DNA of 5,698 nucleotides from an uncultured Collinsella sp. (GTDB taxonomy: Bacteria; Actinomycetota; Coriobacteriia; Coriobacteriales; Coriobacteriaceae). The position numbers and the translations under genes were made by a program. Position 1 is the stretch's first letter. The number at the start of each line of letters is the position of its first letter. The notes under the pieces were generated by a model. The model was not told where the DNA came from, did not search any database, and saw only the letters and a program-made list of their open reading frames with translations. The DNA lies in assembly GCA_900554255.1 (NCBI GenBank), contig USGN01000087.1, positions 1-5,698 on the forward strand, in the 5' to 3' direction. Positions 1-5,327 of this stretch are shown piece after piece.

Positions 1-432
1 CAGAACCTCGACACCGGCTGCAAAGTCGTGCTCAACGCGCCCGAGACCTCGGCTACGGTCGAGACCAAGGGCATCTCCAAGAGCGGCGGCATCCAGACCT
101 TCCGCAGCTCTATCGTGGCGACACCCAAGGCCGAGGGCTCCAAGGCAACCGTGAGCTGCCAGTCGCTGATGCTCGACGACCAGAGCCGCTCCGATACCAT
201 CCCCGCCATGGACATCCGCGCCAAGAACGTCGACATCGGCCACGAGGCCACCATCGGCCGCATCGGCGACGACAAGGTGTTCTACCTGATGAGCCGCGGT
301 ATCTCGGAGGAAGAGGCCCGTACCATGATCGTCAACGGCTTTGCCAACCCGGTCTCCAAGGAGCTGCCGCTGGAGTACGCCGTCGAGATGAACAACCTGA
401 TCAAGCTCGAGATGGAAGGAGCAATCGGATAA
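1..432 (+). CDS. sufB: SufB, Fe-S cluster assembly scaffold subunit (C-terminal 143 residues, 5' truncated by window)
   Basis: The reading frame is open from base 1 and ends with TAA at 430-432. Only the C-terminal part is present; the family is usually about 470 residues, so roughly two thirds lie upstream. SufB is the core subunit of the cytoplasmic SufBC2D complex, on which Fe-S clusters are assembled using ATP hydrolysis by SufC. Visible hallmarks are the end of the beta-helix core (SGGIQTFRS, fragment residues 28-36), VSCQSLML with Cys at fragment residue 53, and IGHEATIGRI with His at residue 81. The Cys-His spacing of 28 equals that of the functional pair C405/H433 in E. coli SufB, so both key residues are kept. 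The helical tail FYLMSRGISEEEARTMIVNG and ELPLEYAVEM is typical of SufB rather than SufD. The stop overlaps the sufD start by one base (TAATG). sufC presumably lies upstream but cannot be seen. Confidence 0.96.
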   Translation, partial: QNLDTGCKVVLNAPETSATVETKGISKSGGIQTFRSSIVATPKAEGSKATVSCQSLMLDDQSRSDTIPAMDIRAKNVDIGHEATIGRIGDDKVFYLMSRGISEEEARTMIVNGFANPVSKELPLEYAVEMNNLIKLEMEGAIG

Positions 433-1703
433 TGAAACAGACCACGAACACCGCTGCTACCGCCCTTGAGCAGGTCAACGCGATGCCGGCCGCCACTTGG
501 GGCTGGCTGAAGATGAATCAGACCAAGCTCGAGCTCTCTGACGAGCTTGCCGCCGCTCCCACCGAGGCCGTTGAGGTCGAGGGCTTGGACGAGCAGTTTA
601 CTGGCGTGGCAGACGCGTTCGAAGCCGCCATGGACACCATGGCCGAGCGCTTCCCCGAGCGCCGCGCCTCCGCCCCCGGCGACGCCGCCGACCGCGCTCG
701 CATCACACCCGAGACCGAGCTCGACGTGCCCGCCACCTCCATCTACCAGGCCGGCGCCATCAAGCTCGAGGAGGAGCTCTCCCCTGCCGAGGCCTTCGAG
801 ACCGGTATGGGTGAGGCCGCCTACGCCTACCTGGCCGACCACGCCACCAAGCGCATCGTTATCGATGTGCCCGCGTACAAGCACGCCACGGCTATCGTGC
901 GCGTGAGTGGCGTCGACGCTGCCGCGGCCATCGCCGCCATCGATGTCGTCGCCCGTCCGCAGGCAACGCTCGACCTGCGCATAGCCCTGGACTCCCCCGT
1001 TGCCGGCCAAGGCGTCGTGGGCTCCGTGCTGCGCGTGTGCGCTCACGAGTACGCCACCGTCAACGTGACCTGCACACAGACGCTCGATGACAGCTGGATC
1101 GCACTCGATGACACCGGTCTATTCCTAGACGAGGGCGCGCGCGTCAACGTGCAGCACACCGTCCTGGGTGCCGGTGCCAGCGCCACCGGCCTCGCCGGCG
1201 ATCTGCTGGGCGACACCGCCAAGGTGACCATCGATACCGATTACCTAGGTGCCCGCGAACAGGTGCGCGACTTTAACTACGAGCTGCGCCACCGCGGTCG
1301 TAAGACCGAGTGCGAGATCGACGCCAACGGCGTGCTGACCGGCACGTCCAAGAAGGTCTACCGCGGCACCATCGACCTCGTGCACGGCTGCAAGGGCGCA
1401 ACCGGCACCGAGCGCGAGACCGTGCTGCTCGCCAACAAGGGCGTCGACAACAAAACCGTCCCCGTCATCCTCTGCGACGAGGACGACGTCGCTGGCAACC
1501 ACGGCGCCACCATCGGCCACGTCCGCGACGAGCAGCTGTTCTACCTCGCCTGCCGCGGCCTTGACCAAAACGCCGCCGAGGACCTGTTCATCCGCGCCAA
1601 GCTGGAGGACGCCGCGCTTTCCGCCACCGATGAGCGCACCCGCGCCGCCGTCGTCCGCCTGGGCAACAACCTGATCGATAACTTTGAAGAGGAGCTCGCA
1701 TGA
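432..1703 (+). CDS. sufD: SufD, Fe-S cluster assembly subunit of the SufBC2D complex
   Basis: A 423-residue protein, the usual length for the family, that pairs with SufB in the cytoplasmic SufBC2D scaffold and is linked to iron entry and cluster building. The N-terminal third is helical and Ala/Glu-rich and poorly conserved, as normal. Residues about 140-345 form the beta-helix core (for example ARVNVQHTVLGAGAS and FNYELRHRGRKTECEIDANG). The C-terminal helical domain carries the family signature NHGATIGHVRDEQLFYLACR at residues 356-375, including His357, which matches the functional C-terminal histidine of SufD. The start ATG overlaps the sufB stop by one base and has a good ribosome binding site (AAGGAG, 416-421). 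The stop overlaps the sufS start as ATGA. It resembles the SufB fragment in its C-terminus (HGATIG versus HEATIG), as expected of the paralogous pair. SufD is preferred because it follows sufB and has HGAT in place of SufB's HEAT. Confidence 0.95.
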   Translation: MKQTTNTAATALEQVNAMPAATWGWLKMNQTKLELSDELAAAPTEAVEVEGLDEQFTGVADAFEAAMDTMAERFPERRASAPGDAADRARITPETELDVPATSIYQAGAIKLEEELSPAEAFETGMGEAAYAYLADHATKRIVIDVPAYKHATAIVRVSGVDAAAAIAAIDVVARPQATLDLRIALDSPVAGQGVVGSVLRVCAHEYATVNVTCTQTLDDSWIALDDTGLFLDEGARVNVQHTVLGAGASATGLAGDLLGDTAKVTIDTDYLGAREQVRDFNYELRHRGRKTECEIDANGVLTGTSKKVYRGTIDLVHGCKGATGTERETVLLANKGVDNKTVPVILCDEDDVAGNHGATIGHVRDEQLFYLACRGLDQNAAEDLFIRAKLEDAALSATDERTRAAVVRLGNNLIDNFEEELA

Positions 1704-3025
1704 TCGATACCGAGCACGTTAAATGCGATACCTGCACCGCCCCCGAGCCCATGGAGCTCGACGCCAGCGACGAGGCTTCGCGCGGCTGGCCCACCGTAGA
1801 CATCGAGACCAACCCCTACAAGGCGCAGTTCCCGCTCTTCCAGCAGCACCCCGAGATCGCCTTCCTCGATAGCGCCGCCACCGCGCAGCGCCCCGCTTGC
1901 GTGCTCGACGCCGAGCGCGACTTCTACCAGCGCATGAACGCCAACCCGCTGCGCGGCCTGTACTCGCTGTCCGTCGAGGCCACCGACGCCATCGCGAAAG
2001 TCCGCCAGCAGATCGCCGACCTCATCGGCGCCTCACAGGCCAACGAGGTCGTCTTCACCCGCAACACGAGCGAGTCGCTCAACCTGGTCGCCAAGAGCTT
2101 TGCGCCCACGGTACTGGAGCCCGGCGACGAGGTCGTCATCACCATCATGGAGCACCACTCCAACCTGATCCCGTGGCAGCAGGTCTGCCGCGAGACCGGC
2201 GCCAAGCTCGTCTACCTCTACCCAACCAAGACCGGCCAGCTCACCACCGAGGAGGTTCTTGCCAAGGTGGGTCCCAAGACCAAGATCCTGGCCGTGGGAC
2301 AGGTCTCCAACGTGTTGGGCGTCGAGAACCCAGTCAAGAACCTCGGCAAGCTCGTGCACAAGTACGGCGGCTACCTGGTCGTCGACGGTGCGCAGTCGCT
2401 GCCGCACATGCCGGTCGATGTGGCCGACCTGGGCGCCGACTTCTTTGCCTTTAGCGCGCACAAGGCCATGGGCCCCATGGGCATCGGCGTGCTGTGGGGC
2501 AAGATGGACCTGCTCAACGCCATGCCGCCAGTGTTTACCGGCGGTGAGATGATCGATTCGGTCACCGAGCAGGACGCCGTCTGGGCTCCCGTCCCCGAGA
2601 AGTTCGAGGCCGGCACGCAGGACGCCGCCGGCATCTTCGCCACGGGTGCGGCACTCGACTACCTGGTCAACACCGTGGGTTACGAGAACATCCAGGCCCG
2701 CGAGCAGGCACTCGTCCACTATCTGATGGGCGAGCTCATGCAGCTCGACTTTGTCCAAATCATCGGTTCCATCTACTGGGACAACCACCACGGCGTTGTG
2801 AGCTTTAACGTCAAGGGAATTCACCCGCACGACGTCGCGAGCATCATGGACATGGACGGCGTCTGCATCCGCGCCGGCCACCACTGCGCGCAGCCGCTGC
2901 TCACCTGGCTGGGCGTCGAGAACCTTGCCTGCTGCCGCGCCAGCGTGGCCTTCTACAACGACAAGGCCGACATCGACAAGTTCGTCGCCGGCCTGCATCA
3001 CGTTTGGAGCACGTTCAATGGGTAA
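1700..3025 (+). CDS. sufS: SufS, PLP-dependent group II cysteine desulfurase
   Basis: This enzyme removes sulfur from L-cysteine, giving alanine and an enzyme-bound persulfide for cluster assembly. Class V aminotransferase landmarks are all present: AFLDSAATAQRP near residue 54, EHHSNLIPWQ from 151, the cofactor aspartate D229 in VVDGAQ, the PLP lysine K255 in FSAHKAMGP, and the persulfide cysteine C396 in RAGHHCAQP. His377 in HPHDVA lies 19 residues before C396, the same spacing as H342 and C361 of Bacillus subtilis SufS, where the histidine takes zinc from SufU. This fits the sufU gene that follows. At 441 residues it is about 35 longer than usual. The extra N-terminus (residues 1-37) contains Cys9 and Cys12 in a CxxC motif, with no clear transmembrane or signal character. 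The long start is supported by the ATGA overlap with sufD and an AGAGGAG ribosome binding site (1688-1694). The 3' end overlaps sufU by 8 nt. Confidence 0.96.
   Translation: MIDTEHVKCDTCTAPEPMELDASDEASRGWPTVDIETNPYKAQFPLFQQHPEIAFLDSAATAQRPACVLDAERDFYQRMNANPLRGLYSLSVEATDAIAKVRQQIADLIGASQANEVVFTRNTSESLNLVAKSFAPTVLEPGDEVVITIMEHHSNLIPWQQVCRETGAKLVYLYPTKTGQLTTEEVLAKVGPKTKILAVGQVSNVLGVENPVKNLGKLVHKYGGYLVVDGAQSLPHMPVDVADLGADFFAFSAHKAMGPMGIGVLWGKMDLLNAMPPVFTGGEMIDSVTEQDAVWAPVPEKFEAGTQDAAGIFATGAALDYLVNTVGYENIQAREQALVHYLMGELMQLDFVQIIGSIYWDNHHGVVSFNVKGIHPHDVASIMDMDGVCIRAGHHCAQPLLTWLGVENLACCRASVAFYNDKADIDKFVAGLHHVWSTFNG
3006..3009 (+). promoter_or_regulatory. Ribosome binding site that decides the sufU start
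   Basis: GGAG lies inside the 3' end of sufS, 8 nt before the ATG at 3018. It favours that ATG over the longer open frame reaching back to 2925 and over the internal ATG at 3048. Confidence 0.6.
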
Positions 3026-3452
3026 TCTGTACACCTCCACCACGTTTATGGAGCACAACTCGCACCCCGACTATAAGTACGAGATGGATGCTCCCACGCA
3101 CGAGCACGACGGTATCAACCCCAGCTGCGGAGACGAGCTCACCTTGCAGCTGCGTGTCGAGAACGATGTAATCGAGGAAGCCTCGTTTACCGGGCACGGC
3201 TGCGCCATAAGCCAGGCCAGCGCCGACATCATGGCCGACCTCATCACCGGCGAGACCGTCGAGGAGGCGCGTCGCTTGGCGGGACTCTTCCTCGCCATGA
3301 TCCGCGGCGAGAAGCTCTCCGAGGACGACCTGGAAGACCTGGACGAAGCCGCCCAGCTCCAGGACATCTCGCACATGCCCGCCCGCGTCAAATGCGCCGA
3401 GCTCGCCTGGCGCACCCTCGACGGCATGCTCGAGGGGCAAACAAACCAGTAG
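3018..3452 (+). CDS. sufU: SufU, zinc-dependent sulfur acceptor for SufS
   Basis: A 144-residue IscU-fold protein, close to the 147 of B. subtilis SufU. It accepts persulfide sulfur from SufS and passes it towards the SufBCD scaffold. The zinc/sulfur ligand set is complete: Cys37 and Asp39 in NPSCGDELTL, Cys62 in GHGCAISQASA, and Cys126 in MPARVKCAELAW. The stretch between about residues 97 and 120 (GEKLSEDDLEDLDEAAQLQD) is the extra segment that separates SufU from housekeeping IscU, and there is no LPPVK chaperone motif, so IscU is unlikely. The start chosen is the ATG at 3018, which overlaps the end of sufS by 8 nt; the ATG at 3048 would remove 10 poorly conserved residues and remains possible. 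It is the last gene of the operon and is followed 32 nt later by a strong terminator. Its position directly after a SufS that keeps the zinc-capturing histidine supports a zinc-swap transfer mechanism. Confidence 0.95.
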   Translation: MGNLYTSTTFMEHNSHPDYKYEMDAPTHEHDGINPSCGDELTLQLRVENDVIEEASFTGHGCAISQASADIMADLITGETVEEARRLAGLFLAMIRGEKLSEDDLEDLDEAAQLQDISHMPARVKCAELAWRTLDGMLEGQTNQ

Positions 3453-3484
3453 CTTATGCCCCGAATCCAAGGGTTTTAATTGCC

Positions 3485-3514
3485 GAGCCGCCCGTATCGG
3501 GCGGCTCTGTTTTT
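3485..3514 (+). terminator. Intrinsic terminator of the suf operon
   Basis: A perfect 10-bp GC-rich stem (3485-3494 GAGCCGCCCG with 3498-3507 CGGGCGGCTC) closes a 3-nt TAT loop and is followed by TGTTTTT. It starts 32 nt after the sufU stop. This is a textbook Rho-independent terminator for plus-strand transcription. Confidence 0.93.
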
Positions 3515-3617
3515 ACCTAATGAGCGCGGTGGCACAAAGTCCGCGCGTCCGGCGCCCCGTCTGACATTTGCCACACAGCCAGACGCGAACACGGGCGTTT
3601 TCCACAGCACCAAAGGC

Positions 3618-3698
3618 CTGCGGCAGGGCCCCGGGCCCGCCAAGCAATGCGCCAAGCCCCGTTCTGCGAAGCTCCGACTCGCTTCGCGCCTGCCGCAG
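3618..3698. repeat. Nested inverted repeat able to form a branched hairpin
   Basis: The outer arms CTGCGGCAGG (3618-3627) and CCTGCCGCAG (3689-3698) are perfect complements over 10 bp. Inside them GCGAAGC (3666-3672) and GCTTCGC (3681-3687) form a second 7-bp stem with an 8-nt loop. The GC-rich GGGCC/GGCCC pair (3626-3638) could form a third stem but competes for the last base of the outer one. There is no T-run, so this is not an ordinary terminator. It could be a structured RNA or a piece of an intergenic repeat; function unknown. Confidence 0.5.
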
Positions 3699-3714
3699 AC
3701 GGGTCCCATAGGGA

Positions 3715-3957
3715 GCGGCGTGCATTTTTGCGAGTATTCAGCACGCCAAGCTGTGTGTATACGCATCGAAAGCGTTAATCAACATCTTCAGGCGCATATA
3801 TATTGTGTTTAGAACAAGCATCGCGGTCTGACGGGACGCAGACACGTGCTTCGGGGGCGCAACGGCAGGGATCAATAGCTTCGGGGTCCGCATGTTGCAA
3901 GATTGCGTCGGTGCCGACAGCACCACGATGCTGAAAACTCCGTTTTTTGCACGGCGC
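3715..3957. repeat. Imperfect 29-nt inverted repeat enclosing about 185 bases (possible non-autonomous or REP/BIME-like element)
   Basis: The arm at 3715-3743 matches the reverse complement of 3929-3957 at 20 of 29 positions. The matched blocks are GCG, CGTGCA, GAGT and TTCAGCA; the mismatches cluster in a central 7-nt block that carries a T-run on the plus strand in both arms. The enclosed segment (3744-3928) has no gene. Two inverted copies with a spacer, next to a REP-type transposase, recall BIME organisation or a small non-autonomous element, but copy number in the genome cannot be judged here. GGC occurs just outside the conserved GTGCA/TGCAC ends (3717-3719 and 3953-3955), which could be a 3-bp duplication or simply part of the arms. 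Confidence 0.55.
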
Positions 3958-4111
3958 AGACGGGGGTAGGCACGGGCAAACCCGGACTGAGCCGTTATTT
4001 TATGCAAGATGGCGATTGTTCTATGCATATTAAGAAGTGCAGTTACCTCACCAAGCTTTTGAACGCTGGTTGCGGCGTATGGACGACCCCAGCTGCGGTG
4101 AAAAGGCGACC

Positions 4112-4924
4112 TTACATCACGTTTCCGCCAGCCCGCATCGCCGTTCGCGCGCGGGCGCGCACGATACGAGAGACGGTACTTTTGCCAATCCCGGTATACC
4201 GCTCAATCTGGCGCACCGTAAAGCCGGCATTGTTCAATCCAACAATAACAGTATCGCGCTGCGCCGGCGGTGCAGTTTTAACCCCGTTGAGCGGAACCCC
4301 GAGACTCTTCGCCAACTTGCCGGCAAAGGCATTGCGTTCCCACTCTGTCTCTTTCATATCGCACAGCGCTGGCTTGCTGCCGTCGGGCGTCGAAAGCGAA
4401 TAGGCAATAAAGCCCTCGGTAGAACCAAAAAGCTCAAGCACGCAAGAAGGATCAGAAAATCCCCTCGCGACATCAGCCGCGTCACCGTCGTAAGCGCACA
4501 AATGCTCCGCAAAGCTACTCCAGGGATAACGCTCGATTAGGCTAACGCCCGCCTCCTGCGGATCGGCGTGTACGGAGCGAATAGCCTCCATCACCTGCCA
4601 GTCGGTATCGAGCGAGCGCCGGTCAAAACGGTTCTGGAACAGATGGCCTGTGCGCCTCGTGCGTTTATTGAACCGCCGCGCGTACGTCAAAAGCAGCCGG
4701 TGCATCGCCGCGCTCATCCTGTCCTCGTAATCTGCAAGCACCAAATGCACGTGATTGCCCATAAGGCACCAAGCGATAACCGTCACACCCTCCTCGCGGC
4801 AGCACTCGCGCATCAGCTCCAAAAACTCCCACCGGTCCTCATCGCCCTCAAAGATGAGCTGCTTGCCCGTACCGCGGGCACAGACATGGTAAAAGCCGGT
4901 AACCGTTCTCCAAACGCGCTGCAT
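4112..4924 (-). CDS. REP-associated-type Y1 (HUH) transposase with C-terminal helix-turn-helix
   Basis: A 270-residue protein of the Y1 transposase family, single-strand DNA nucleases that cut through a tyrosine. The N-terminal strand FYHVCARGTGKQLIF is at residues 11-25. The metal-binding HUH motif is H58-V-H60 in MGNHVHLVL, and the likely catalytic Tyr81 lies in LLLTYARRFNKR, followed by GHLFQNRF (93-100), typical of REP-associated tyrosine transposases. Residues about 223-258 (FTVRQIERYTGIGKSTVSRI within it) look like a helix-turn-helix that E. coli RAYT lacks. All catalytic motifs are intact and the frame is unbroken, so it may be active. The ATG at 4922-4924 is chosen because AAGGGAG lies 4 nt upstream; the open frame runs back to 5137, but those 71 residues do not look like the family. 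Codon use is less GC-biased than in the suf genes, fitting acquired DNA. No partner genes or IS200/IS605 end hairpins were identified. The exact RAYT subgroup is uncertain. Confidence 0.88.
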   Translation of the reverse strand: MQRVWRTVTGFYHVCARGTGKQLIFEGDEDRWEFLELMRECCREEGVTVIAWCLMGNHVHLVLADYEDRMSAAMHRLLLTYARRFNKRTRRTGHLFQNRFDRRSLDTDWQVMEAIRSVHADPQEAGVSLIERYPWSSFAEHLCAYDGDAADVARGFSDPSCVLELFGSTEGFIAYSLSTPDGSKPALCDMKETEWERNAFAGKLAKSLGVPLNGVKTAPPAQRDTVIVGLNNAGFTVRQIERYTGIGKSTVSRIVRARARTAMRAGGNVM

Positions 4925-4928
4925 GGCG

Positions 4929-4935
4929 CTCCCTT
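4929..4935 (-). promoter_or_regulatory. Ribosome binding site deciding the transposase start
   Basis: On the minus strand AAGGGAG ends 4 nt before the ATG at 4924-4922. This supports the 270-residue start over the upstream in-frame ATG at 5137. Confidence 0.6.
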
Positions 4936-4957
4936 CGCCGGGATCTGCTTGCCATCC

Positions 4958-4986
4958 AATACAGCACGATTGAAGCGTGCCATCAA
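4958..4986 (-). promoter_or_regulatory. Candidate promoter for the transposase, with an inverted repeat in its spacer
   Basis: On the minus strand TTGATG (4986-4981) and TGTATT (4963-4958) each match 4 of 6 bases of the -35 and -10 consensus, with an ideal 17-nt spacer. The spacer itself is GCACG-7 nt-CGTGC (4964-4980), a perfect 5-bp inverted repeat that could be an operator. Transcription would begin about 26 nt before the start codon. Based on sequence match only. Confidence 0.35.
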
Positions 4987-5120
4987 AACATTCACGCAAA
5001 ACAATACACTCGCGCGGCCAAAGGCAGTAATCAGGCGGCGAACGGCATCGTTGCAACAGGTCAACCCCCGCAATGCTTACAAGAGCTGACCAATAGCTTG
5101 CCCAAGACGGACCCCCTCTA

Positions 5121-5174
5121 CGGAAGTTCACGACCACAGAACATAGAGTTAAACCGTTTCAATTAAAACTTCCG
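5121..5174. repeat. 8-bp inverted repeat around an AT-rich stretch
   Basis: CGGAAGTT (5121-5128) and AACTTCCG (5167-5174) are perfect reverse complements, 38 nt apart, flanking an AT-rich stretch. It could be a regulator site pair or a weak long hairpin; chance is not excluded. Confidence 0.35.
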
Positions 5175-5228
5175 GACTTCTCGCTACGAAAACTGAGCCG
5201 TTCGCCGAATATTCCGTGCATTTCGCGG

Positions 5229-5234
5229 TATTAT
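5229..5234 (+). promoter_or_regulatory. Candidate -10 box for the scaffold gene
   Basis: TATTAT (5 of 6 to TATAAT) lies 94 nt before the start codon, in the right place for a promoter with a structured leader. No good -35 box is seen at 16-18 nt upstream, so the assignment is tentative. Confidence 0.3.
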
Positions 5235-5252
5235 AGGGGCTGCATGTCATGT

Positions 5253-5292
5253 CCCTTTCGAAGGGTCGCCCGGCAATCGCCAGCCACGACCC
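5253..5292 (+). promoter_or_regulatory. Two mutually exclusive hairpins in the leader of the scaffold gene
   Basis: CCCTT (5253-5257) can pair with AAGGG (5261-5265) across a TCG loop. Alternatively GGGTCG (5263-5268) can pair with CGACCC (5287-5292), enclosing a GGC-AATC-GCC hairpin (5272-5281). Both use the GGG at 5263-5265, so only one can form at a time. No poly-T follows and the ribosome binding site (5319-5326) is not obviously covered. It does not match a riboswitch class I know. Confidence 0.4.
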
Positions 5293-5327
5293 CCAGACGG
5301 GACGCCAACACGATAGAGAGGAGAGGC

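Larger units (their letters stand above)
3515..4111. other. Intergenic region without a convincing gene, rich in inverted and direct repeats
   Basis: About 600 bases between the suf terminator and the 3' end of the minus-strand transposase. Open frames on both strands (for example minus 3738-4028 and plus 3480-3812) lack a recognisable domain or a good ribosome binding site and are probably chance. The region changes in character: 3515-3720 is very GC-rich, while 3752-3815 is AT-rich (containing CATATATATTGTG). Besides the two repeat structures listed separately, CGCCAAGC occurs three times (3638-3645, 3650-3657, 3744-3751), CGCAGACGGG twice (3694-3703, 3955-3964), and GCTTCGGGG twice (3848-3856, 3878-3886). 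Small hairpins include GGTGC/GCACC at 3910-3924 and GTCTG/CAGAC inside AAGCA/TGCTT at 3816-3851. No tRNA, CRISPR or known riboswitch was recognised. Confidence 0.6.
4925..5327. other. Divergent intergenic region between the transposase and the right-hand scaffold gene
   Basis: About 400 bases with no convincing gene. It holds the transposase ribosome binding site and promoter candidate on the left, and the promoter candidate, leader hairpins and ribosome binding site of the scaffold gene on the right. In between there is a widely spaced GGTCA/TGACC pair (5059-5063, 5087-5091), the palindrome GTTGCAAC (5050-5057) and an 8-bp inverted repeat (5121-5174). The stretch 5140-5170 is AT-rich. No RNA gene was recognised. 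Confidence 0.55.

Noticed and set aside
282..1046. Long minus-strand open frames within sufB/sufD and within sufS (2033-3058)
   Set aside because: Antisense shadows produced by strong GC bias at third codon positions of the suf genes; no domain and low-complexity Gly/Val/Leu-rich composition.
2925..3017. Upstream extension of the sufU frame inside sufS
   Set aside because: It would overlap sufS by about 100 bases and add an Arg/Ser/Thr-rich tail absent from the family; the ATG at 3018 with GGAG upstream fits better.
3704..3714. TCCC-ATA-GGGA mini-hairpin followed at some distance by a T-run, considered as a second terminator
   Set aside because: The stem is only 4 bp and the T-run starts about 8 nt later, within the repeat arm, so it is too weak to call.
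3480..3812. 110-residue plus-strand open frame after sufU
   Set aside because: It begins before and runs through the suf terminator hairpin and continues through the nested repeat; composition is Arg/Pro/Ala-rich as expected of random GC-rich DNA.
3738..4028. 96-residue minus-strand open frame across the inverted-repeat element
   Set aside because: No recognisable domain, no good ribosome binding site, and it spans both repeat arms, so the open frame is better explained by the repeat sequence than by a protein.
4037..4540. Plus-strand open frame overlapping the transposase, containing a SufU-like DPSCGEKATL
   Set aside because: Almost all of it is antisense to the well-supported transposase; only the short sufU-like segment is worth noting, and it is reported as a finding, not a gene.
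4925..5137. Upstream extension of the transposase frame to an ATG at 5137
   Set aside because: The 71 added residues do not resemble the family, while the ATG at 4924 has a clear ribosome binding site and begins the conserved fold at the expected distance.
3955..5305. Shared 10-mers GACGGGACGC (3830, 5296) and CGCAGACGGG (3694, 3955) as a possible regulon site
   Set aside because: Short GC-rich words recur easily by chance in this composition, and the flanking bases differ.
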